The notes below the pieces were generated by a model. The model had not been told where the DNA came from, did not search any database, and saw only the letters and a program-made list of their open reading frames with translations. The position numbers were made by a program, and so were the translations under genes. A DNA stretch of 64,000 bases, taken from assembly GCA_018257865.1 (NCBI GenBank), contig JAEUBA010000013.1, forward strand, positions 434,001 to 498,000. Reading direction: 5' to 3'. Numbering within the stretch: the stretch's first letter is position 1; every line of letters starts with the position of its first letter. Positions 1-10,065 of the stretch are shown piece by piece. Source of the DNA: Stereocaulon alpinum (lineage: Eukaryota > Ascomycota > Lecanoromycetes > Lecanorales > Stereocaulaceae).

Positions 1-675
1 AGAAACGCCCCATCCAGGATGGGCTCTGCAGGTAGTAATTTGCCCAGCTCTAGGCCTCCTCCAGGTCGAAGCTTTACAGGGAGCTCCCAGGGAACACAAA
101 GAACCTTCAACTCCGCTGTAACACGTATGGGTCCTCCCACACGTTCGAACACTGACATGAGTGGGAGATCCACGCCTGGATCCTATGCCTCGCAGCCACA
201 AGCACGAAAGCCGCCACCAGGAGATATATCATTTTCTGGAGGGCCCGGCCGACCTCCAGGACCGTCAGGTCCAAGCCGAAGACCTACTCAGGAATATGAG
301 ATGCAAGCTCAGCCTGCAGTCCATGGATCGAACGCCGCGCTCAGCAATGGTGGTTACGTCGCCTACAACCCGCACGCTCAAGTTACGCCTGGATCGGGGT
401 TTCCCAGACCTTCAACTCCATCGGCCGGGCCACCTCCAGCGAGGAACTTTACACTACCACATCGGCCACCGCAGGATGATTATTTCGGACCCAACCCTGC
501 ACAATCTCAGCGCTCTGGAACTGCGCCTATACCAGAATTGAGATCATTCAATGGCTCCCCGAACGGTGCTTGCGCAGTGCAACAAGCACCTGCAGGTCCG
601 GTCCCATATCGGCCGGCTACAGCTGGCCCTGGTGGCTGGAGTGAACAAAGAGGACCGATACCTCCACGCTTCTAG
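1..675 (+). CDS. C-terminal part of a Pro/Gly/Ser-rich disordered protein (5' truncated)
   Basis: The frame is open from the first base and ends with TAG at 673-675, so this is probably the last exon of a gene starting left of the window. An in-frame ATG lies at 19. The visible 224 or so residues are low in hydrophobic amino acids and rich in Pro, Gly, Ser and Gln, with repeated RPP/PPP clusters and no membrane segment or catalytic motif. It looks like a disordered tail of a larger regulatory or cytoskeletal protein. I do not recognise the family. A standalone short gene starting at 19 cannot be excluded. Confidence 0.5.
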   Translation, partial: RNAPSRMGSAGSNLPSSRPPPGRSFTGSSQGTQRTFNSAVTRMGPPTRSNTDMSGRSTPGSYASQPQARKPPPGDISFSGGPGRPPGPSGPSRRPTQEYEMQAQPAVHGSNAALSNGGYVAYNPHAQVTPGSGFPRPSTPSAGPPPARNFTLPHRPPQDDYFGPNPAQSQRSGTAPIPELRSFNGSPNGACAVQQAPAGPVPYRPATAGPGGWSEQRGPIPPRF

Positions 676-1727
676 ACATTATTTCTGCTTTTTCCACGCT
701 CTATGATACCCTCTAACGACTGAACGTGCTTGGCGCCATTTGTTACGGAGGAAAGTATGGCGCGCCATATCAGCAATTAGATGTTAAGCTGATTCGTTGA
801 GGGAATCTTATTTGGATACCCTTTCCAGCGATATACATATAATAATGTAGACCCACCCGGGTGGCAATGCAACTTTCCTTGCAACTGCCTAGCCACGATT
901 GAAATTCCTCGGAAAACACCAATGAAATCCAAAATGACCGTAGGCGCGGCGATGTGATAGATACGCAGATGCCCAAGAGACACTAAAAGTGGCAAAAGGG
1001 GGGGGGGGCTGTGCCTTCCGCGTCACTGTGCAGAAACGGCCCAGCTGAGCTTCGGGCCCGAGTTTGGCGCCATCATTCACCGTTCCTGCGTTTTCTGGGC
1101 CACTAAGTAACACACTCCAATAATAAGCTGACGCCCGGAACCTGGCGCGCGCCACTTTGTGAGTGTCCCAGATCGAAGCGATAATAATTTGATCATGGTT
1201 GGCCATGATGGTCACACTACCTTACTCAGGGTTTTGAATCTAGGAAAGCAGGCTTGCCCGAAGCTATGGTCCGAACCCAATCAGGGCAGCAGAGGCGAAA
1301 AATAAAGCGAGCAATGGCAGCGTGACAACAAAGCTCTGACTTAGCCACCCGAAGATTCCTTGAAGAACATGTCTCATCCCCATCATCATGATCTTCAGCA
1401 TTTGTTACAGTGACATTTCAAGTTCCAAGTGGAAAACGTTTCAACCATAGTCATCCTAAGCCAGTCACTTTGATCTAGGCCTTGCTTCAGTCATGCGCCT
1501 GGTTTGACAAGAGCAGCCTTCTTGATCCAGCAGCCCTATTGTTCGTCTTTGTATTCTCACTGCTTGTCTCAGACTTTGTCCAACAGGGGACTTTATCTCT
1601 AATTATACAGACTAGTGGCAATACCAGCTGCAAGAACTCTCTAATTAAACCAAGCAGCCAGCACACGCGTCTCCATTACCAGTCCACAGACATTGTATCC
1701 GACATACTTTGAAAGCTATCCTACAAA
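676..1727. other. Intergenic, no gene seen
   Basis: About 1.05 kb between the partial gene and the next start codon. Short ORFs on both strands have no protein-like character. A run of G lies near 1001-1012. The last 200 bp before 1728 are the likely promoter and leader of the downstream gene. Confidence 0.5.
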
Positions 1728-3036
1728 ATGGCAGCATTAATACAAACAATAGCGGTCGTTGACAAGTCTGGAAAGGCTGTTAGCACGGTAAGCGTCCAAC
1801 TTCCGCCTCTTCCTGACTACCTTGCTGATTGGTTGACCACAGAGCAAGCATCTTGTCAACGTCTTCAAAGAGGCTAAAGCCGCTTACCGCGAACGAAAAG
1901 CCGAAGTTGTCGCTGGCCGACATCGCGAATTAGAAGAGAAGAAAGCACGTAAGGGCATAAAAGCAGGCACCCTCGCCGACGATAACAGCGTTACATCCTC
2001 CCGAAAGCATTCCCGATCGCACCATGGCAGCCGACCTTCTACAGAACGCCGACATACCAGCGGCCCGACCGGACACGATGCAAGCACAATATACCCATCC
2101 TCGCATCATCGCCACTCGCAAGAATTACACTCCCAACGTTCTTTGAGCTTTCAGCCAGACGCTTCCACAAGAAGACATTCCCACGAATTTGATACACCAA
2201 GGCCGCTCGCGCTTCAGAAAAGATCCATGACAGCGCCAAATTCTCCCTCCGAGCTCATAGACATGGACCTTGCATACGGCCCAATCCCACCACCCCTCCC
2301 CGTAGCCCGCCAAGGCGACGAAGCTGAATTCAAGGGCCTGGTCACGAAAGTAAAGCGCATACTTGAAGAAGCCGACTGTCTCCACTATTCTGCAACTGCC
2401 ATTATCGCATCTCTACAAAAAAATCCCGAAGCCATGGCCGCGGTAGCTCTCACACTCGCCGAGATCAGCAATGTGGCTAGCAAGATGGCGCCTGGTGTCC
2501 TCACAGCAATGAAAGGCAGTGCTCCGGCTGTCTTCGCCCTACTTGCAAGCCCACAATTCCTCATTGCAGGTGGTGTAGCGGTTGGCGTCACTATTGTTGC
2601 ACTCGGCGGTTACAAGATAATCAAAAAGATACGGGCAAAGAATGCTGCGGAAAACGAGGGCATGGACGAGATGTTGGAGATTGGAGGCGACGTTAGCCAA
2701 ATCGATAATTGGAGGAGGGGCATCGCTGAGATCGAGGAGCACAGTGTTGGCACCAGCGTTGATGGAGAGTTCATCACGCCACAAGCAGCTGCTCTGTCAA
2801 GGCTGAACCTAAACGAGAGTCGGCCTTCCGAGCTGAGAAGAAAGGAAGTCGGAAGTGAGAGCAGAAAAGCTAGCAGTAAAGTGAGCACTAGCAACAGTAT
2901 CAGTGAGAAGGGGTCAAAGAAGAGCTCGAAAGCCAGTTCGAAAGCGAGCTCAAAGGCGGACTCGAAATCTTCATCGAAAACAGCGAAAGAGAAGAAGGTC
3001 AAGAAGCCGTCGCCATTGCGGTTGATGCTCAGCTGA
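1728..3036 (+). CDS. Conserved-looking fungal protein with one glycine-rich hydrophobic segment, unknown function
   Basis: Two exons, 1728-1787 and 1843-3036, joined in phase 0. The 55-nt intron starts GTAAGC and ends CCACAG. The product is 417 residues. Residues 1-55 look helical and charged, and residues 60-170 are Ser/His-rich and disordered. Residues about 178-285 are an ordered block ending in a glycine-spaced hydrophobic stretch (about 250-280) followed by Lys residues. The last 40 residues repeat Ser-Ser-Lys-Ala units and are strongly basic. No signal peptide or enzyme motif is visible. The glycine spacing resembles glycine-zipper membrane segments, but I see no amyloid or NLR-linked motif, so a cell-death role would be speculation. 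The intron phase and the conserved-looking block make it a real gene. Confidence 0.8.
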
Positions 3037-3414
3037 AGACGGATTACATATGGATTGGAATTCTACATAAGCGATATAGCGGTGCGGACTGGAAACAATG
3101 GAATACAGGCAATCATATGCTCTTGAGAAAATACAACACTGCTTCTGTTAATGGCTCACATGGCATGTTTTCTGCCTAATCCAATGCAGTAAAGCCTCCT
3201 CCAATAGTCGAACACGCCGTATCCGCCAAGCGCCTCTGTCCCTCATACTGGCCTTCTAAGCACTCAGATCTAGAGGTAGACACGCACAACTTCGCTTCGT
3301 GTAGATAGGACATGGATGGTTTGCGCCTCTACGGAAGCCAGACGTTGCAGATTTCTAGCTTTGGGGAAGCTGGGAGTGAGCATTTCTCTGTATACCGGCA
3401 GTGGACCCTCTACA
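3037..3414. other. Intergenic, no gene seen
   Basis: The 3' flank of the preceding gene runs into the 3' end of a decayed F-box-like reading frame on the minus strand. I see no RNA gene or repeat here. Confidence 0.4.
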
Positions 3415-4180
3415 TCAAATCTCCATATCATCAAAAGCAACTCTCCAACCCTGCACAGCAACCAGGGATGACCCGGTGGTATCGCCAGATGCATCTTCAC
3501 AAATATCTGGAGAGCCCTGGATGGTGCAGTCGTACTTTAGCCGGAAAGCGAGTGTGCTCAGGCGCTGGAGGTCGCTTGGTGGTAGCGATTTGAGATGGGA
3601 TTACTGATCCTTTGGAATCCTTGGTCTCTGCTAAGATCCATATACGATACGGTAGTATTTATGGGTGGATGTTCTTACTTCCGTTTTCGTCGTTGGTTGG
3701 GGCGATGTGCTCTCCCGTCTTTTGTAGAGCTGCATGAAGTTCTCCTTGTCGTTACATGCATCGGTGACCTTTTTGGCGTTGGCGATGAGGAGTTTGTTGA
3801 TGCTTAGGCTGCTTGATGATCGCGCTCATTGTGTATGCGGCTTCTCATTGCTTGGGAAGCTGTTTCCTCTTCGTGGGATGTAAGTCTATTGGACGATTCA
3901 TGGACTTTGGGTTTCTAGGGCTATCTTACGTTTTCTTGCAGGTTTTTCGAGAGTATGTAGCTTCCCTTGGACTTCGAGAAGCTCTTGGGCATCTTTGAAG
4001 CAGCGAATGGCTTTTGGACGGACAGCGCTGGAGATCGAAACTATGTTGATACGCCAGATGATTTGTTGGGATTGTTTTGAGGTGCTGTTGAGAGCGACGA
4101 TGTCGCTGAAGGTGTCGAGGGACGAGAAGATCTGGATTAATAGCTCGGGGGGTTAGCCCTGATAGTGATATGGGAGGCAT
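3415..4180 (-). pseudogene. F-box-type protein, frameshifted
   Basis: Minus-strand reading from an ATG at 4180 gives MPPISLSGLTP and then loses frame in a run of six C (six G at about 4147-4152 on the plus strand). With one C fewer, the next frame reads ELLIQIFSSLDTFSDIVAL, an F-box-like start, and stays open for about 65 residues. A GTAAGA donor follows. A later block contains a Lys/Asn-rich stretch and a HKYYRIVYG motif resembling the xHYRLW block of the intact F-box gene at 19103. Further in-frame stops follow, and the last open block ends at 3415. F-box proteins recruit targets to SCF ubiquitin ligases. I call it a pseudogene, but an assembly error in the homopolymer is possible for the first lesion. 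Confidence 0.45.
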
Positions 4181-5408
4181 GCTGGCGGAGATTTTGATGT
4201 AGGGTCGCAGAATTCGGTGGGGAAGGAATTTGGAGAACGAGATATAGAAGGAAGGAGGCAGAGCTTTATCTAGAATGTGGTGTGAAAGCAGGATTGGCAT
4301 CTAAAGTGCCGAGCCTGAGGTGTGAAAGGGAAGTCGAAGACAACAATGCTCTCTTCACTCAGACCCCCAGCGACTAGCCGCCCATTGAGCGTCGAGCAGG
4401 CAATAATGGTGGATCATCCCTATGGCTGGCGACAGTGTAGGTAGGACATGTCATACTCTGAGGTGTGACTTCCTGCCGCCAAAAGCTGCCTAGTGTATGG
4501 TAGTGGTAGCTGACATTAGCCTCGTTCCAGCGGCAACAACGATGTGCCAAGGATAAGCAAGGATCGCAGTATTGCAGCCAGTCGCCTACACGAATCACAG
4601 TTCTTTGTTTGAAAGAAACATATCTTTAATTCTGATGTGAGAATCTCTAGGTGTTTGGGCAAAGAGTCTCCAGGCAATTGAAGGATGTGACTAAAGCTCT
4701 AGTAGTCAGTGCCTCTGTATCTCGAATGACAGTCTCCGTCCCCTTTGAACTATTTGTTGAGCCCTGAGATAGAATCTACTTGCCTCTGCAACAGCACAAT
4801 GTTTCTGGTTGATAGATATCGACGGCCGACAGATTCAGCGTTCTCTGACTTGTGAGATGGCATGGGTGTAGACGCATGGCGTTCTCAGCTTGACAGTTCT
4901 CCAATCAGGTAGGCTTCAGCCCACCAAGATTGTTTACTGTGTTCTTTTGGCTGTTCTCTCTGGGCTGTTGGAAGGAGTGGTGCAGACTGACAGCAGCGCT
5001 GATTAGCCGGGATCGACAATGATTGTTTATGCTAGTCGAAGCTGCGTTACAGCTTGTAGCAAGCAGCGATCGTAGCAGCATAGTCTAAATCAGGCCAAAT
5101 AGCAAGGCTAACATGTGTATTGGGGATCTGTCCCTCCAAACAAGCCGCACCTCCTACTCAATAATTCCCCATTCGACTCGATAGCTTGGAGCCTTCCATT
5201 ACATCAGTCTTTCTACGCCAGGGTCCCCTTTACACGAACCTCATAAGTCGTCTACGCTCAAGAAGAGATACCCAATGCATAATTCCATAACCTCCGTTGT
5301 CGTCGAAAAGCCCCGCGTCACTGCTACTCTATGTCATGGTGTTGCGTTGGGGGCTCAAGCCTCCCGCATGGTGAACAAGGAACGTACGACTCCTTTTCGT
5401 GGTACACT
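4181..5408. other. Gene-poor stretch, nothing recognised
   Basis: About 1.2 kb with only short, non-conserved ORFs on both strands. It separates two decayed genes. I found no RNA gene, inverted repeat or mobile element terminus. Confidence 0.4.
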
Positions 5409-5933
5409 GACCCTTTACTGGCAAGAATTGCACAGCTCTGAATCCCAAGCGCGGTCGATTTTAGTGAACATCAGAAGATCAGCCTGCAGTTGCATCAAGA
5501 ACACGGACCTATCGTCCGAGTCGCGCCCAAGGAATGCAATATGGAGAATCCGAAAGCGGCCCAGATCATTAATGGGACTCAATTCTGGCTGTTCAAGGTC
5601 AGTACATCAGCAAAGTCCGCAATTATTGCCTTGTTCCACTGAATCAGAATCTGATGACCACCTCGATACGTCGCCTAATGGCTATCAACCACAGGACCCA
5701 ACCGTCTCGCCCACATTGACGTGGGGCACCATGCCTAGGGACGCCGTTAGATATTCCTGCTTTAACACACAAACGCCCTTGTCCAGATCCTATGGCAAAT
5801 TGATGGTACCTCACCCACGTTCTCGGACAACATGGAGGTCTTTGTAATAGAGAAAAGGGCATGGATATCGCAGAGCTGGCTGCAATTCTACACATTTGCT
5901 ACTACTGGAACTCTTGCGGTGCAGTCTGAATAG
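5409..5933 (+). pseudogene. Cytochrome P450 fragment (N-terminal half only)
   Basis: From 5409 the frame reads DPLLARIAQL, a stop at 5439, and then a block containing LQLHQEHGPIVRVAPKE. This is the typical stretch after the membrane anchor of fungal P450s (x-HxxYGPxVRxxPxE). The frame reaches a GT at 5598, a possible intron donor. After about 5694 the similarity continues in shifted frames: a DGTSxTFSDNMEVF-like stretch and then WISQSWLQFYTFATTG, matching the usual WLQFYAFDxIG block before helix F. It ends at a stop at 5931-5933. No ExxR, PERF or heme-cysteine motif follows. Multiple stops and frame changes plus the missing C-terminal half make it non-functional. It is not a copy of the intact P450 at 24533 as far as I can see. 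Confidence 0.6.
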
Positions 5934-6729
5934 AAGCCATGTCTTCAGCTGCGGCCATTTGAGAAAATTCTTAAGCACACCGTCTCCTTTCCCACCAATC
6001 TTGCCATCCAGTTTATCCAATCCGAACTTCGCATCTACAGAAACCCTCTATCGCCAAAACCTCCCTAACATCATGAACCTTCTCGCTACTCTTGTTGTCA
6101 TCTTCGCCGTGGTAACTTACCTTTACTGGCACTGCTACTCCTTCCTCGCATCGATTTTCACTGAGTCTAGGATGCTCTCAACCTCAGAGAATTCGTGCGT
6201 ACGTTGTCATCCGCTCAAGTAGCCACCTTCTTGTCTTTACCTCGGGGACACCGTCACGTGAGAGCGTTCTAGATGGACCAGGGAGTTTTATCCTCGCCAG
6301 ATGGTACAGTCACAAAATCGCTAAGACAAGATTACGCCGCTTTTGCAATAACGGAATACTGTTTCTGGACACTCGTTGATCGAAGTCTCAAATGGCCTTT
6401 CTACAATCGTAGTGTCTTTGTCGATGACATGGAGGACTTTAAGGAATAGTAATACTGGCAGGGTGTCCAGGTATGTCTCGCGAGGTGTGGACGCCACAAG
6501 AGGAGGGAAGCCAATTGAGGGGGAAAGAAATTCGGCAATGATGGCGGCCATGTTGATTGGAAGGAATTTGTATGGTTTCTACAATGTATAGTCTCTCTAC
6601 CCAACTTTCCAGTCCTAGTCAGAGTCTCTTACGTCAACGATAGCCCATCGACAAAGGGATGTTCTATCACTCCTTGCAAGCAAGCAGAGATAGCGGTAGA
6701 CAGACCATTCCCTCATACTCCCCACCCCC
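5934..6729. other. Gene-poor stretch, nothing recognised
   Basis: Contains a short plus-strand ORF from 6073 with a hydrophobic start (MNLLATLVVIFAVV) that ends after 50 residues and matches no family I know. It could be a chance ORF or a small membrane peptide. The remainder shows nothing. Confidence 0.3.
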
Positions 6730-7290
6730 TCAATTCCTCTGATCTTTCCTAACCTCAATCACCATCTCCATCCCCATAGCAGCCACAATAACAACCACCA
6801 AATCCCTCTTCCCAGCCTTCCACAACCTCTCCACCTTCTCCCCAAACTCCCCAACCGGCGCTTTCAAATCATCCCTCGTCTCCCCATCCCAAAAGAAGAT
6901 GTCCTCGTCAGCATCGCGCGTGTTTGCGGCACTCTATACCCCCGAGACATGGCTGCAGAGTACGAGCCAAGGTCATTTTAAGAGAATCCACACCTCCACC
7001 CTCGACAAACTTAAAAACCAATCCCTCTCATCCAAATCCAGCACCAAATATTCCCTCTTCGTAACGACCGGCACATCAAAATTCTGATGCGCAGGCCCAA
7101 ACTCCACGAATTTCTGATGCGTAAAAACGTCATAGCCTTCGACGTTCACTTTCGCGTGGCCGTGTTTGCCGGGTTTGGCGGTCGATTTTGCAGGGGTAGG
7201 ATTTCAGGAGGACGTGGCCGTTTTTGCGGAGGGAGGAAATCTGGAGGGGGGAGGTGAGCGAGGCATTGGAGGAGGCGGGGGGAAGGGCGA
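6730..7290 (-). pseudogene. Translation factor eIF5A-like copy, degraded
   Basis: Read on the minus strand, the blocks follow eIF5A order. First comes NASLTSPLQISSLRKNGHV, then PCKI, the hypusine loop PGKHGHAKV, a DVPVVTKREYLVLD block, DWFLSL, and a tail FFWDGETRDDLKAPVGEFG ending in a stop at 6730. Frame is lost just after PCKI, where the residues normally between PCKI and STAKPGKHG are mostly missing. A second interruption with two stops lies between the FLSL and DEDIFFWDGE blocks, which may be a former intron. Upstream, the frame continues into a Pro/Ser-rich stretch unlike normal eIF5A N-termini. eIF5A is an essential translation elongation factor, so this is presumably a second, decayed copy. 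The lysine equivalent to the hypusinated residue is still present. Confidence 0.65.
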
Positions 7291-8312
7291 AGGGGTTTGA
7301 GGAGGGGAGGGCGTTTGTGGGGGATATCTTGGTGGTGGGATGGGGTTGTTGATTGTGGTTTGGAGGGAGTTGAGGGGTTGTAGACGGTGGTTTTGGAGGA
7401 GGGTGTAGGTCCTGGAGATTCTGTTCGAAGGAGGTTTGAGGGTGATTGCCTTGATACTGGGAGTTGGGAATGGTAGGTGAGCAGAGGATTTGTGAGGGTT
7501 TAAGCCTGGTCCTCTTGGTATTGGGTTCTGAAATGGTCAACGGACATAAGCACTGTCGGTATATGGGACTGGTTACCTTGTTACTGAACGTTGGGACTGG
7601 TAGACGGCAGGTAGGTTTGTTCGATGTTCGGGTCTTTGTAAATTGTAATCGGACGAGTGATGGCTTCAGTCCTAGCAGCTGAAGGCGATCTGGACTCGTT
7701 CCCTTAGATTTAAATCTTCAGCATCGTAGACATTTTACAGAGTCTCTCAATCCTTTGTATCTTCGTAGTTCTTGATGCAAGACTGCCTGGTCCCACTCCC
7801 TAAGAGCGAAAGGCAACCTGTACATGACGTATTCTGATCATGTTCGAATGGTAATGGAAGGAGCTATTGATTGAGGAAAAGAAGAAAAAGAGAGAGAAGG
7901 GATGAAGTTTTTGTAGCAAGTGCGCCAGAGGATAAACCAGAAGAACAAGCCTTGAGAGCGCATATGAGATCTCTCTAGTAGCGAGCGTGGGTATCTTGGT
8001 TAGGAACCTTCTCGTTCTCCAATATTCCGTTTCGTGTGTGCCTGTTTTCCAAAGTTCCATTTTGGGGAGGCCAATGCTGCGTAGAACGTTCCGGACTGTT
8101 GTCCATGCTCGTCAATGCCCGGATACAAAAAACTCTGGACAAACCGGACTTGTTATTCGAAATCAACAGAGATTTCATTCTTCGCTAGTTCAATAGGTAT
8201 TCTCACATAATTAAATTCTGGACATTGTCATACTGCGTAGTTATTGATTGCTGAGGCCAGCGAGACTATGAACTGGTATTGACGCCTTTGCGTAAACGGA
8301 TTTGCCACATCT
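7291..8312. other. No recognised gene
   Basis: About 1 kb. A Pro-rich minus-strand frame upstream of the eIF5A-like remnant extends to about 7540. The rest holds only short ORFs without family resemblance. Confidence 0.35.
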
Positions 8313-8498
8313 CAAATTTCTTCAATTGTCAAACGTTTGACACACCATACTGAATTGAAGTTGAACCCCGCCATGCTAAACACATACGAAACTTAAAAAC
8401 CTGCATAGCGCTTGGTTGGAGTTAAAACTCCGCCATCTTGACATATGAAAGAACGACAACATCTCAACGCTCTACCATCTGAATTGAAAATCCGCCAT
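8313..8498. repeat. Degenerate tandem repeat, three units of 62 bp
   Basis: The heptamer CCGCCAT occurs at 8368, 8430 and 8492, exactly 62 bp apart each time. Each copy is preceded by a related GAATTGAA or GAGTTAAA stretch. Further upstream, units two and three share loose similarity (ACATACGAAAC versus ACATATGAAAG). The units are strongly diverged, so this is either an old minisatellite or a spaced set of binding sites. Confidence 0.4.
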
Positions 8499-8622
8499 CA
8501 CCGACCACCATACAACCGTCACACCATGCTCATATCCTCGTCGATCCGCCTAAACCACCTCACATGTAGCTGAGGATATGTCAGCTATGGCTCATGGTAA
8601 GCGGGGAAATCAAAATGTACCT

Positions 8623-9216
8623 TTAAAGCGCAAACGGTATTCCGAGAGGCCACTCGACATTAGGGCCCTGGTTCACCTCCGTGACCACTCCCCAGCCAGA
8701 CATGTGTTGTTCCTGGATTTGATACTGCCGTACCGACCGTCTCTTTTCTCCCTTGACAAGGAAGAAAACCTCAAGAGGCTGCGGCGTTACCGCTGGCGGC
8801 GGGAGTTTGATAAACCGTGCAAATTCTGGGTAGGCATCCGCAAGGGTAGCTTCGGGACGGTAATGGTGGAGGAACTGGGAGCCGTACCGGCGTGGGTTAA
8901 CGATTGCACGCCCCCCGGGGGGATTGTGGCCTGGTCGCTCCGGGTCAATGACCAGCTCCCAGTTACCGTCGTACGGTTTGGAAAATACATAAAAGCTTTT
9001 ATCGTCGGCGAGGTGTTTAGAGATCTGATATAGCATGTCGACTGGTAGACCCTGAAGCCATGTCTGCTGGGTTGGGATGGGAATGCTAGGATTGGTAACA
9101 GCTTCGTTCGCACGTGCTATCAGTCGTGGAGAACGACGCAGGAAAACCCAACGAAACGTTCTCTTTGCGGCCTCGAGTGCAGCTCTAAAAGCTTTGTTGA
9201 TCGCGGCAGGTGACAT
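8623..9216 (-). CDS. Hypothetical protein, possible divergent F-box-like domain
   Basis: Single-exon frame of 197 residues with a clean ATG at 9216 and TAA at 8623. The N-terminal 45 residues are basic and helical. Residues about 55-72 (LQGLPVDMLYQISKHLADD) have the shape of an F-box helix start. The remainder is Pro-rich and shows no known fold that I recognise. A plus-strand ORF covers most of the same bases (8578-9033) but looks less protein-like. No intron signal is needed. The nearest intact gene starts more than 800 bp away. Confidence 0.5.
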   Translation of the reverse strand: MSPAAINKAFRAALEAAKRTFRWVFLRRSPRLIARANEAVTNPSIPIPTQQTWLQGLPVDMLYQISKHLADDKSFYVFSKPYDGNWELVIDPERPGHNPPGGRAIVNPRRYGSQFLHHYRPEATLADAYPEFARFIKLPPPAVTPQPLEVFFLVKGEKRRSVRQYQIQEQHMSGWGVVTEVNQGPNVEWPLGIPFAL

Positions 9217-10065
9217 CGTAGTAGGAAAATGAGGGTATGAATGAGTGCGACTGGAGTGTGTTAGATTTATTAAAATACGAATGAGTTCGATGATCGAAAG
9301 TGCAGTGGAGACGTTTAGTAATAGATGCGAACTGAAAGAAGTTTGGGGAGAGAAACTGTGATGGGGCCAGCTACATATAATCTGGGGATTCTATGAATAC
9401 CCCTCTCATCTCAGAGGCAGACTAGCTTCGTCAGCGCGTTGCCGATCGTGCTATTAATTACGAGCAGCCTTGTGAATATGCTAGCTAAACGAGGGGACCT
9501 CGGATCGTTGTGACAGTATCGGAAATTGCGTCTCAACTGAGCACAACAATGGGAGTGCATACAGTCTGGCCATCTGGCGGGTGAGCAAGCTTATCATATT
9601 TGCTGCTTCCTTCGACCCTTCTGTCCAGAAGCAGGTCTTCTGTACTCATAGTCCTTAACCCCATCTCGCACAGTTGGCACGCAGCTCGGTCGGCATATTC
9701 TCCGAAGTGAGTGCAGCGGTTTTTGAGGGTGGCGTGCGAATGCCCGCGATCGAAGATTTGAAATTCACACGAATGATCACCCTTTGGTTTGCACTAGCAG
9801 CCGCTTCAGGTTTCTCGGCCGTGGGCAGCCTTGTGATGTCCAATAATAGAGTGACGGAAATTCGGGTCCTAGTGGCAATTGTGGGGATTTTGCATTGAAT
9901 GTAACGATATGCTCTTGGACAATGGCTGCCAGAGATTGTCCGTGCCCCTCCGAGGACACGAGACTGGCTCGTATACTCCTGTAATCTCATTTCGATGTTT
10001 TGAGCGAGATTATTTGATCTAGTGTTCGTTTTCGGACCAACAGTAAACTAGAAGTGTTTGTAGGA
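9217..10065. other. Intergenic, no gene seen
   Basis: About 850 bp between two minus-strand genes, probably promoter of the 8623-9216 gene and 3' flank of EMP65. Overlapping ORFs at 9655-9990 exist on both strands, but neither resembles a known family. Confidence 0.4.

Noticed and set aside
8578..9033. Plus-strand ORF of 151 codons opposite the 8623-9216 gene
   Set aside because: It overlaps a longer minus-strand frame with better start context and a more protein-like sequence; no family resemblance on the plus strand.
9655..9990. Overlapping ORFs on both strands in the EMP65 downstream region
   Set aside because: Neither frame has recognisable motifs, and mirrored open frames are expected in GC-balanced intergenic DNA.
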